A stretch of DNA of 64,000 nt from Desmodesmus armatus (taxonomy: Eukaryota > Chlorophyta > Chlorophyceae > Sphaeropleales > Scenedesmaceae), in NCBI GenBank assembly GCA_007449985.2, contig VIIQ02000581.1, forward strand, positions 868,001 to 932,000, given 5' to 3'. Both the position numbers and the translations under genes were made by a program. Of this stretch, positions 44,946 through 55,400 are shown one piece after another; within the stretch, counting starts at the first letter, position 1; each line of letters starts with the position of its first letter. The notes beneath the pieces were generated by a model, which was not told the origin of the DNA, ran no database searches, and saw only the letters and a program-made list of their open reading frames with translations.

Positions 44946-46010
44946 ATGTCCCAGAGGAAGCGTGCCCGTGATGAGGACAATGACCTGCAGATCAAAGTCT
45001 CATCGGGACAGTTCATAGGTGCAAGTTCGCTCATAGTGCGCATCTACAGCAGTGCCTACACAAATTATGCAGTGCAGTTCCCAGCTGGCGCTCAGGAGTG
45101 GGATGTCAGCGGCTTCCTGATCAACGGCAGACCGTACAGCTTGGAAACAGTCCAGTGCTGGGTCAACTGCGCATATGCAGCACTGCATAGTGTGGCAGAG
45201 CTGGATGAAGAGGACATAGCGCAGCTCAGCACAGTCAATGGTCTGCACCAGGTCCTGTCATTTGCAGACGCTGTCGGCTCTCCGCAGTCGGTGTGCAGTG
45301 CGGCCTGCAGCCAGCTTGACACCCTCAAGTTCGTGGTGCAGCTGCCAGAGCAGGTGTTGCAATCATTCATGAAGGCTGGCGGGCTGCAGTTCCTTGCATC
45401 CAACCTCCAGTTGGTCTGCTGCTCCCTCTCTGGTGAGGTTGCTATTGGTGACCCTCTGGCCTCAGAGCAACAGAAGAAGCAAGTGCGGCAGGAGATCGCT
45501 GCCCAGACTGGCGACCTGCTTCACATGGCACATAAGCTGCGCTTGAGCCAGCTGCAGGACGCCCTTCACAACTTCATCCGCATGTCTGCTCGCTGGGCGA
45601 AAAGCGACGTGCTGTTTGGCATGCTGAAGTTGGTGTTTACAGACGAAGTGCTGGCGGCAGCATTGGGCACCAGCACGCTCAGCAAGGAGGTGTACATCAA
45701 CTCAGTCCTCACCATGGCCTGCAGCTTCAGTCGGGACGTAGTTGGCTGCAGCAACCTTATGGCGCCACTTGGCAATCCATCCCTCGGCAGCACAGACAAA
45801 GTTAAAACCGTGCTCCAAGGGGACTTTGCAGGTGCCACTGCAGGCTCAGTGGTGACTACGAAGCTAGACCTGTATGCCAAAGTGGGTGGCTGTATGAACC
45901 TGTGGCATCAGGGCGGCCGTGGTCACATGACTTGGCCAGTGCAGCTACTCATGGGCCCCGGCATCACAGCTAAGGAGGACTATGATGCTCTGATGACAGG
46001 CGAGCTGTGA
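44946..46010 (+). CDS. Intronless BTB/POZ-like protein, copy A (354 aa)
   Basis: The N-terminal ~130 residues follow a BTB/POZ layout: a polar start (RKRARDEDND), strand-helix DLQIKVSSGQFIGASSLIVRI, the acidic/hydrophobic AGAQEWDVSGFLING, YSLETVQCWVNCAYAAL and LSFADAVGSPQSV. The remainder is a ~220-residue domain ending in MTGEL. BTB proteins act as dimerising adaptors, often for CUL3 ubiquitin ligases (family knowledge); no kelch, MATH or ankyrin repeats are seen. Like the P genes it lacks introns, unlike its neighbours. The start ATG lies 395 bp from the divergent hydrolase start, so the two may share a promoter region. Confidence 0.82.
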   Translation: MSQRKRARDEDNDLQIKVSSGQFIGASSLIVRIYSSAYTNYAVQFPAGAQEWDVSGFLINGRPYSLETVQCWVNCAYAALHSVAELDEEDIAQLSTVNGLHQVLSFADAVGSPQSVCSAACSQLDTLKFVVQLPEQVLQSFMKAGGLQFLASNLQLVCCSLSGEVAIGDPLASEQQKKQVRQEIAAQTGDLLHMAHKLRLSQLQDALHNFIRMSARWAKSDVLFGMLKLVFTDEVLAAALGTSTLSKEVYINSVLTMACSFSRDVVGCSNLMAPLGNPSLGSTDKVKTVLQGDFAGATAGSVVTTKLDLYAKVGGCMNLWHQGGRGHMTWPVQLLMGPGITAKEDYDALMTGEL

Positions 46011-48393
46011 TCAGTCATGCCTGTTGGCAGAAATGAGCCTTGTGCTGGCTGTTGCTCAAGGCATACCATGCGGTCCTGGCTATCGGCTGCCAGCGATGGT
46101 ACCTGCAGTGGCCTTTCCCTTGTGCTGCGTTAAACTGCACCCAGGGATTTGGGGTTGACAGCAGGGCACACGTTGCCGTGATGTGTCCTGTCATTGCGAC
46201 TGCATGGCAGCAGCTGCTGCTGCTGTAGCACTGCAGTGCAGTAGCATGCTTTGTTTGCATCATCCTGGACTCGACTCGTCATGCTGTTGCCATCTGTTCC
46301 TGTGATTGGGTGTTTGTCTATCTAATACATGTACTCAATTTGTACCGTGTCCTGGCTGCTATTTGCAGCTATCGTACGTTGCAGACAGCACACTTGATTG
46401 TGGCAGATTGCATGAGGGTGTTGATTGTGATGACCTGCGTTGGTTCTTGTCACTGGCACATTCTCAGGGTTGTCTGCGTCACACCTGGCTGAGTTGCAAT
46501 TCGGCACACTCCTGTGAGCTTACTCTTTTGTGGTTCCGTCATCTTACTTTTGGTGGAGCCCATGGCCACTTGCATGGTCTTGTGTCTGGACAGGCTAGCT
46601 CAAGAGTGGTGTCTCGCAGCTAAGCTTGGGATGTGGAGATAGATAGGGTTTGGTTGCATCACAGGCTGCCGCTGTTAGTAGCATACTATGGTTCTGGACT
46701 GACAAGAGCTCAGGTTGAATGCGAAGCATGGACCTTTGCTGTGTCCAGGCTGTGTGGTCAAGACAGGATGCCTGATCAGGGCTGTGCCTGAATGGCCCTG
46801 AAGCAGGGCAGGTGCACAGGTGTGCAGTTCAACTGAGGCTCAGTGGTCCAACCACACACATGGTTGTTGTGGACAATGTTATGTCCGTCTTCTGCTGTTT
46901 GCACTGTTGTTCTTTCTGGAGGTGTTCAGCCATCCTACTCTCAAGTCAGGCATGGCCAGGCACTGTGCAAGACACCAGGGTTGAGGTTGTGTTAAACACA
47001 TGAGATACAACCATGTGTGTTTGACAGTGGAGGCCAAAGCCGGTTGCTGTGCAGTATGCTGACACCAAGCACCCAAACTGTCTGTGCTTTGGCCAGTGGG
47101 ACATTGTCCAATTATTTGCAACATGCACTTGACGTCTGCACCTGCCAACTTGATCTCGCTTGCAGCCGCCCGTCCACAAGGCATTGCTGCAGAGTCTTCC
47201 TGGATGTTTCACATGCAGGCCAGCGCCAAAGCTGCATTGTGTGACAGCCATTTTACACGTGTAGCACCTCCACCAAAGTGACGCTACTTGTGGAAAGCTG
47301 GGTAAGGACTCCACGCCTTGCAGGGTGGCACACGTACATTGTGTGCCAACTAGTTATCTGGCACCCACAGCAATAGTGTGCAACCTCGAAAAGACAGTCA
47401 CGACCAACACAGCCATGGGAGAGCTGCACCCAGCAATGCAAAATACACAAAAGTACAGACACATCCAACACACACAAGGTCCAGCTGCGCTATACACCAC
47501 AGGCTTGAGGGTCCAACAACTGCAGCAAGGCGTGGCGGGTGTTACGCCCGTACAGGCACTACAGGCAAATGTGCCCTGGCCAATGCACTGTTTGGCAGCA
47601 AATGGCACCTGAGATACACGTACAGCGTCCGCTCGCCAAAGGTGCTGCTGCATGTTCAAGCCATCACACTATACAACGCACAGGCGTCCGCCAGACCACA
47701 CAAAACCACATGGCACCATGCCCAGCCTCCGCAGACAGTGCAGACAGTGCTGCAAGCCAGGTCAGTACGCAGCGCTGTCGAGCACAACAGCAAATGGGTT
47801 CTGTGCCAGGGCAGCTGCACTTGCACACCACTTTGTCAGGTGGAGCAGCCTGCTGCTCACTCGACCCAGCCCACCCTCCTGCCGACACTGCTGCACCTAG
47901 GCTGAACAAGCATAGCATTGCATTTTGCCCGATGCATAAGCTGCATGTCATGGCATGCTGGCCCTGTCTGCCTGCCTGCCTGCAGCTGCTGCTGCTGCTG
48001 CGTTCAAGGCTTTATCAGCCCTGCCAGCCCAGCAAGCAGCCAATCACAACCTGCACACACCTCACGGAAGCAGCAGCGATAGGGCCCCGGCCGTCAGCCA
48101 ACACACGCACATGAAGATTGCTGGCGTGTTCAGGCAACCGAGCGGCCGACAAGTTCCAATGTGGCTGCCGCCTCCAAACATCTAGCAAACTATGTCACAC
48201 GACGCTGCTAGCACTCATGTCTCCTTCACTGCCGAAGACGTGTGGCAGCTGATACTGGGCATATATCACTGTGCTGTCAGCGGCACTGGCAGCGGGCAAA
48301 GGAACTGAGTGTGTTTCAGGGGCCAGGTGCGCGCATGCAGGGTCAGAATGTGCACATGCTGCATCCCACTCCCCACATCCCAAAGTCACTTAC
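46011..48393. other. Unit A spacer, no gene supported
   Basis: Aligns with the corresponding spacer of unit B (50245-52565). Short open frames occur but are not conserved in frame between the two copies, which argues against coding. It is likely 3' UTR plus neutral duplicated DNA. Confidence 0.6.
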
Positions 48394-48496
48394 CGCAAGG
48401 GCAATGTGGATGATGACGATCCATTCCAGCCTACTCATGTGCTCATTGTTCTGGTGGTCTCGCAGCACCTCCAACATCTCCTGCATCACATCATAC
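48394..48496 (-). pseudogene. Orphan copy of RMD1 exon 10
   Basis: Same length (103 nt) and reading phase as the functional exon at 52566-52668, with intact CAG acceptor and GTAAGT donor. It encodes YDVMQEMLEVLRDHQNNEHM followed by SRLEWIVIIHIALA. The only changes are conservative, apart from Leu to His inside the hydrophobic end. The rest of the RMD1 gene is absent on this side, so it is a duplication leftover unless distal alternative splicing reaches it. Confidence 0.88.
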
Positions 48497-48618
48497 CTGC
48501 ATATGCATGCAGCAGCACAGATGTAGAACCGTCACGCGACAACAGAGCTATGCCACAGTCACGATCACAGTCAAAGCCGTGCCCTACCACAGAGCACAGC
48601 ACAGACCATACAGCTCAC

Positions 48619-48850
48619 CTGCGGTACTGTCCAGCCCAGTGGGTGGCTCACTGCTGCTCTCAGCACCAGCATGCCCAGGATGCGTGCTGTGCGCTGGGAC
48701 ACGTGCAGGCTGAACTTGAGGCGACCAGTGAGCTCCTCCAGCAGCGTTTGAGGCACTCCCAGGGTTTTGACGTTATGCAGTCTGTAAAGGATATGCCACA
48801 CTGACTTGAGCGGCCCTGGTCACAGCCAACCCTGCTGCCAAAGACCCTGG
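48619..48850 (-). pseudogene. Orphan partial copy of hydrolase exon 1
   Basis: Matches 44278-44545. It keeps VWHILYRLHNVK, the TLLEELTGRLKFSLHVSQRT segment and RILGMLVLRAAV in frame with a good GTGAGC donor, but has lost four codons (GVNHEV to GV). Homology ends before the start codon of the functional exon, so it has no ATG in the same place and no downstream exons. Confidence 0.85.
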
Positions 48851-49182
48851 ACTCAACTCATCATGCTGATCAGCAGGTGTGACAGATGGGATGACCCAGC
48901 ACCCGGCCAGCAGGCTGATGATGAGTGATATGTGCAAGATGTGATTTGATGCATCAGGCCTTCAAGCCAATGGTTACTGCCAGGCTGTTACAGCTGTCAA
49001 CCGCCGATCTCCGTCATGACCCCGACAAGAAGCATCATCAGTCCACTCCAAGCCTACTTGACTGTGTCGTTTCCGCTGGTATCGTCGGTTACTACTGACA
49101 TGCGTGGTCCCGTCCCCTTCAGCTCGTTTACCCTCAGATCACAGCTGTGACTGAATTCATACCTCTTCAGCTCAGTCATACA

Positions 49183-50244
49183 ATGGCCCAACGGAAGCGT
49201 GCCCGTGATGAGCAACATGACATGAAAATCAAGGTTGCATCAGGACAGTCCATAGGAGCAAGGTCTTTGATTGTGCGCGCCTTTAGTGAGTGTGCAGACC
49301 ACTATGCAGAGCAGCTGCCAGCTGGCGCTCAGGAATGGGACGTTAGCGGCTTTTTGATCAACGGCAGACCTTACAGCTTGGAAACAGTCCAGTGCTGGAC
49401 CAACTGCGCCTATGCAGCACGGCATGGGGTGGCAGAGCTGGATGAAGATGACATAGCGCAGCTCAGCACAGCCAAAGGTCTGCACCTGGTCCTGTCATTC
49501 GCACACGCTGTTGGGTCGTTCCAGGGGATCTGGCCTGTGGCCTGCAGCCAGATTGGCGCCCTTAAGTTCGTAGTGCAGCTGCCGGAGCAGACTTTGCAAC
49601 CAGTCCTGACGGCTGGCGGGCTGCAGTTCCAGGACTCCAGCCTCCAGTTGGTCTGCAGCTCTCTCTCTGGTGATGCTGACATCGGCGACCCTCTGGTCTC
49701 AGAACAACAAAAGAAGCAAGTGCGCAAGGAGATTGCTACGCAAACCGGCAACCTGCTGCACATAGCACATGTGCTGCATTTGCACCAGCTGCAGGACGCT
49801 CTTCACAACTTCATCTTTATGTCTAGTCGCTGGTCGGGCAGCTGCGTGCTGTTTGGCATGCTGCGGTTGGTGTTCACAGATCAGGTGCTGGCAGAAATAG
49901 GCAGCAGCACCCTCAGCAAGCAGGCCTACATCAACTCAGTCCTCACCCGCCCCTGCGGCTTCAGTCAGGACGTAGTTGGCTGCAGCAACCTTATGGCGCC
50001 ACTTGGCAACCCACCCTCCGACAGCATAGACAATTTCAAAGCCGTTCTTCACAGGGACTTTGCAGGTGCCACTGCAGGCACGGTGGTGACTGTGCAGCAA
50101 AACCTGTTTCCCAAAACGGGAGGCTGCATGCACCTGTTGCAACAGGGCACAGGTGGTCACATGATCATGCCAGTGCAGCTGCTCTTTGGCCCCTGCATCA
50201 CAGATAGGGTCGACTATGATGCTCTCATGACAGCCGACCTGTGA
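49183..50244 (+). CDS. Intronless BTB/POZ-like protein, copy B (353 aa)
   Basis: Paralogue of copy A with the same length and no gaps over most of its length. Shared blocks include KRARDE, AGAQEWDVSGFLINGRPYSL, ELDEDDIAQLST, QLQDALHNFI, FSQDVVGCSNLMAPLGNP and YDALMTADL. Differences are scattered amino-acid substitutions, and the frame is fully open. Both copies therefore appear to be under purifying constraint after duplication (inference; a dN/dS estimate would test it). ATG 49183 aligns with the start of copy A. Confidence 0.82.
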   Translation: MAQRKRARDEQHDMKIKVASGQSIGARSLIVRAFSECADHYAEQLPAGAQEWDVSGFLINGRPYSLETVQCWTNCAYAARHGVAELDEDDIAQLSTAKGLHLVLSFAHAVGSFQGIWPVACSQIGALKFVVQLPEQTLQPVLTAGGLQFQDSSLQLVCSSLSGDADIGDPLVSEQQKKQVRKEIATQTGNLLHIAHVLHLHQLQDALHNFIFMSSRWSGSCVLFGMLRLVFTDQVLAEIGSSTLSKQAYINSVLTRPCGFSQDVVGCSNLMAPLGNPPSDSIDNFKAVLHRDFAGATAGTVVTVQQNLFPKTGGCMHLLQQGTGGHMIMPVQLLFGPCITDRVDYDALMTADL

Positions 50245-52405
50245 TTGGTCATGCCTTTTGGCAGCAGTGAGTCTTGGGCTGGCTGCTGCTCAAGGGGCAC
50301 CATGTTGTCCTGGCCGTTAGCTGCCAGCGATTAGACCCGCAGAGGCCTTGCCCTTGTGCTGCCTTGAGTGCACCCGTGGCTTTGAGGTTTGACAGCGGGG
50401 CACGTTATGTTGATGTGTCTTGTTGCTGCGTGTCCTACGGCGATTGCTGCTGCTGCTGTACCACCGCAGTGCAGTTGCGTGCTGTGTTTGCACCGTGGAC
50501 TCAACTGTGTGTGCTGTTGCCATCTGCTTGGGTCTGTGTTTGGTTGCTTGCCCCTTCAGTACATGGAGTCAATATGTACAGTGTCCTGGCTGCTATTCAT
50601 ACCTATACTGTTGTACGTTGCAGACAATGCACTTGGTTGTGGCAAACTGCATGCAGGGGGTGTTCATTGCACCCTCCAGTGTTTGTTTGTGTCACTGCAA
50701 CTGGCACAATCTCAAAGTTGTCCGCGTGACACCTGGCTGAGTTGCAGTACGGCACATTCCTGTGAGCTCACTCTTGTGTGGATCCCTTGAGCTCACTCTT
50801 TGTTGGACACCAGGCCGGTTGCTTGATTTTTGTGTCTGGACAAGCGAGCTCAAGGCTTTGTGGCTCACGGTGATGAGGGAGGCGATAGATAGGGTTTATT
50901 GCAACACAGGCTGCCGTTGTTAGTGGCAGACTATGTTTCTGGACTGGCAAGGGGTCAGGTTGAATGTGATGCAAGGACCTTTGCTGCGTCCAGGCTTTGT
51001 GGTCAAGACAGGATGCCTGATCAGGGCTATGCCTAAATGGCTCTCAAGCAGGGCAGGTGCACAGGTGTTCAGTTGCTCAGTGGTCCAACCACACACATGT
51101 TGTTCTGGACAATGTTATGTCCGTCTTCTGCTTTTTGAAGTAGTTTTCTTTCTGGAGGTGCTCAGCCATCCCACTCTCAAGTCAGGCATTGTGCAAGACA
51201 CCAGGGTTGACAGTGGAGGCCAAAGCCGGTTGCTGTGCAGTATGCTGACACCAAGAACCCAATCTGTCTGTGCCTTGGGCAGTAGACATTGTCTGAATTG
51301 TTGCCACATGCACTTGACGGCTGCACTGCATGCATGATGCCAACTTGATCTCGTTTGTAGCCGCCAGTCCACAAGGCACTGCTGCAGAGTCTTCATGGAT
51401 GTTTCACATGCAGGCCAGCGCCAAAGCTGCACTGTGTGACAGCCATTTTACACTTGTAGCAGCTCCAAGTAACATGCAAGTGACGCTACTTATGAGACAG
51501 CTTGGTGGGGACTCCAAGCCTTGCAGGCTGGCACACGTGCATTGTGTGCCATATTGTTATCTGGCACCCACAGCAATGGTGTTTTTCCTTGAAAAGAAAG
51601 TCACGACCAACACATCCATGGGTGAGCTGCACCCAGCAATGCAAGCAAAATACACAAAAGTACAGACACACAAGGTCCAACTGCACTGTACACCGCAGGC
51701 TTCAGGCACGGGCGACTGCAGCAAGGCACATGCAGGCTCTCGTCAATGAGGCCGGCGGCAGCAGAATGACACCCGATGCACGTACAGCGCCTATTCGCCA
51801 AAGGTGCTGCTGCATGCCCCAGCAATTGCACTGTACAACGTGCTTAGAATGCATACATGTCCGCCAACAACACACACCTATGGCACCAAGCGCAGCCACA
51901 GACAGTGCCAGTGATGCATGCAGCCTCGCAGCACACAGCGCTGTCCTCGATGCAGACACAGCAGCAGACAGGTTCCGTGCCGGGGCAGCTTGCACACTAC
52001 TTTGTCACGCAAAGCAGCCTGCTGCTCCCTCGGCCCAGGCCACTCTCCTGCGGACACTGCTATCATAGCGTAGGTGTGATACCTAGGCTGAACAAGTATA
52101 GCCATGCATGTTGCCCACTCCATACGCTGCATGCCATGGCATGCTAAGCATGCCTTCCTCCCTGCAGCTGCTGCTGCATTCAAGGCTTGATCAGCCCTGC
52201 CAATCCAGCAACCTGCAAGCAGCCAATCACAACCTACACACACAACCACAGCAGCAGCAACACGGCCCGGCCGTCAGCCAATGCACACAACAACAAGGTT
52301 GCTGGCAATTTCAGGCAAGAGAGTGGTTGAAGAGGTTTCAATACAGCCACTGCCGCCAAGCATCACAGACTGTGACAATATATGCTGCTAGCGCTCATGT
52401 CCCCT
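50245..52405. other. Unit B spacer, no gene supported
   Basis: Homologous to 46011-48393. It contains the 3' region of BTB copy B and the 3' flank of RMD1; no independent gene, RNA or mobile element is recognised. Confidence 0.6.
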
Positions 52406-55400
52406 TCACCACCAGACACATAGCAGCTGATACTGGGCACACACTGTGCTGTCAGCGGCACTGGCAGCAGGCAAAGGAGGTGAGGGTGTTTCAGGGGCCA
52501 GCTGCACGCATGCAGGGTCGGGGTATCGCAAAATGCTGCGCGTCCCACTCCCCACAGTCACTTACCGCCAGTGCAATGAGGATGATGACAATCCACTCCA
52601 GCCTGCTCATGTGCTCATTGTTCTGATGGTCCCGCAGCACCTCCAACATCTCCTGCAGCACATCATACCTGCAGATGCATGCAGCAGCACAGATGTAACA
52701 CCGTCACGCAAGTTTGATCTCTGTTGTATGTGACGTAGTCAAGTTCACAGTCCAGCCACACCATGGCACGAAGCACAGCACAGAGCACAAAGGACAGCAT
52801 AGAGCGTGTAGCATAGTGCACAGCACATCACAGCGCAGTGGCGCACAGCAATGAGCGTGACACAAAGCATATCGAACAAACTCAGCACACACTGACAACT
52901 CATTTGCAACATGCCCGCCCAGCACATGCATCTTCTTCAGCCAGCATGACAGGTGCTTGGCAGCCCGGCACTGCCGAAACTCCAAAGCACAAAGCCGTGC
53001 CAAGACCCTGGATTGCACCCACCTTGTGTTGAGGACCTCCACTCGCGTGTCCAACTCAAGGTATTCACACACACGCTTGTACAACACCTGGACAAGCACG
53101 CAGGTGGGAATGCAGGCAGGCAGGCAGGCACGCATTGTCAGCCACACAACTAGGGTTGCAGATGCAGTGCTTTTCTGCCAAAGCACCCTATCATTGGAGG
53201 CATCCACGGCAGTCCTGCATGCTGGCCCTTGATCGTAGCTTATAGCCAATTCCCTCTATGCCACCCCTTGCCACAACTTTATTGCTGCAAGCAGACAATC
53301 ATACTGGGCAAACACGCACCTGCAGGTGGTCTGGCGCGCTCCAGAAGAACTCTGGGACATCCAACACCACACCCAACAGGTTGACAGCAGACCGCTGGAG
53401 GAACACCTGTAGCACCGCACGCCAGAGCATAGCATGGCAGGGAGAAAAACAGAGTTTGCCGAACACAAACACCACCACAAGCGCCGGTGCCGCTCCGCTT
53501 GCTACATCAACAGCGCTGACTGAAAGTCACACTGTCACTGGCGCAAAGTGTGCCAAACTTGACTTGACACATTGATGATGAGTGACCAGCATGAACGCAC
53601 CCCTGGCGGAATACAACCAGACTGTCGGCATCTTATGGCCGCCAGTGCAGCTGCCCATGCCATCACCAGAAAGGAATATGCTGCCTGCTGCCATCATCAC
53701 ATGATCCTGCCTGCTGCAGCTGCCAGCGGTTGTGCCTCACCTGCCCTATCAGCCGGGCCGTCTGCTTGCGTGAGATGGCAACCCGACCCGACTGCGCCAG
53801 CGTGTCTGGCAGGTCGCGCGTCTCCTCAACGATCGCCTGCATTCAATACGCAACAAGAGAGACATTCATCAGACCATGCGAGCAAAGGAAGCCGGCACAG
53901 TTGTGTGTGCTTGCCCTCAACATTCCAAACATTGCAGTGCTGAACGCAGTGCACCAGTACCAGTGTGTTGCCCCTCGGAAATACAAAGCCTCCCTGCAGC
54001 AGGCGAGGGTGGCCAATGCATGCAACTCTGCTGCGCACCATCATCATCATCACATGCTGCTGCGTTACTCCGGTGTCAGCGCAAACAGTAATCGCAACCA
54101 GCACTGCTGCTCAGATGCAGCCACACAGACCTGACCAACAGACAGGCGCAAGGCGCCCCAACTAGCTCTGCTGGCCACCAAAGGGAGGGCTATACACACA
54201 CTGACCTGCAGTCGCTCCTCGTAGCAGCCCAGCAACGTTGACTGAGCCAGCGCATGGCTGATAGCTAGCTTGACCTGAGCACACAGCACAGCAAGCCACA
54301 CAACCGACAGATCAGCAATCTCCAGTACGTGTGTAGCATGTGTGCTTCAACAATTGTGTCAGCTGATGCTTAGTTGGTGCATCACAGCACACACATCATA
54401 GCACTCTGCGCAGCGCGCGCAGAAAAGCAGAACCTGGCGGCCAACGCCATGCACTCCAAAGCAAAGCCCCACCTGTCCAACGTAAGGCCCCAACACTGAC
54501 AGTGCATCCCCCACCCCCAGTCCGATTGGCCTGGCTCCCTTGCGCAGTACACGACGATGCAGTGCCAACTGTATCTGGACGCGCTGCCCTGCCATGATGT
54601 AGCAAACGCCTCCTCCTCAACCGCTCAACAGGAACAACAGGAACAACAACACTGACACAGGATACGACAAGTAGCCAAGCCCTACACCATAGGAGCTCTA
54701 CCCCAACCGTGTCATCATTTCCCGGATCTCACCTAGTGGTTTGCTACATACTGCCTGTTGATGGCGAAGGCCTCATTCTGTACCAACTGTGACAAGTAGC
54801 GTACGCGGTACCGAATCACTGTGAACCCCACAGGTCAAATGCAAGACTCACCTGGTGGTCTGCTGCATACTGCCTGTTGACAGTGATAACATCCTGTACT
54901 CAACTGTCACATGAAGCAGTGCCCAGTTCCACAACCCCTGGACCCCATTAGTCACACAACATGACTCATACTCATAGCTCACCTGGTGGTCTGCTGCGTA
55001 CTGCCTGTTGATGGTGATGACGTCATTCTGTATGTGTGGTGGCTCATACATGCTGTAGTGGAATGTGAACTCGTCTATTTCCACCTCGCTCAGCTGGAAG
55101 GGGTCCTGCTTGCAGGGGTTGACCACAGACTGAAGCACTGCCTGCTCATCTGCTGCAGAGATGCCCCAAAACACCACGGTGCCGTACTGCACACAGGGGG
55201 AAGGAAGCACAGCAGGAGGCAGGGCAAGACAAGCAGGAAGTGACGGCACACAGTGAAGGGCAGGCAACAGGGCAGCAAGCATGGCGGGAAGCACAACAGA
55301 ACTGACAATGAGCTCTTGGAGAGCGAGACAGGCAGCGAGGGGACGGTGAGGGAGGCAGCAGGGCACTTGTGGCAACTTTCTTACAGATCCCTAGACCATT

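Larger units (their letters stand above)
44275..48540. repeat. Segmental duplication, unit A
   Basis: Aligns in order and orientation with 48617-52709: hydrolase exon 1 (44278-44550), BTB copy A, a ~2.4-kb spacer and a copy of RMD1 exon 10. Divergence is moderate, with substitutions throughout, small indels and a few longer ones. The hydrolase exon here belongs to the intact gene, whereas the RMD1 exon at the far end is an orphan. Confidence 0.88.
48617..52709. repeat. Segmental duplication, unit B
   Basis: Second copy of the unit at 44275-48540, directly after a ~76-bp junction. Here the RMD1 exon at the right end belongs to the intact gene and the hydrolase exon at the left end is the orphan. 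The reciprocal arrangement of intact and orphan exons shows a tandem duplication whose ends lay inside two flanking genes. Confidence 0.88.

Noticed and set aside
54473..54595. Possible extra RMD1 exon (ALHRRVLRKGARPIGLG...)
   Set aside because: Exons 5 and 6 already join in phase and match the DUF155 family continuously; an insertion here has no family counterpart and no clear acceptor.
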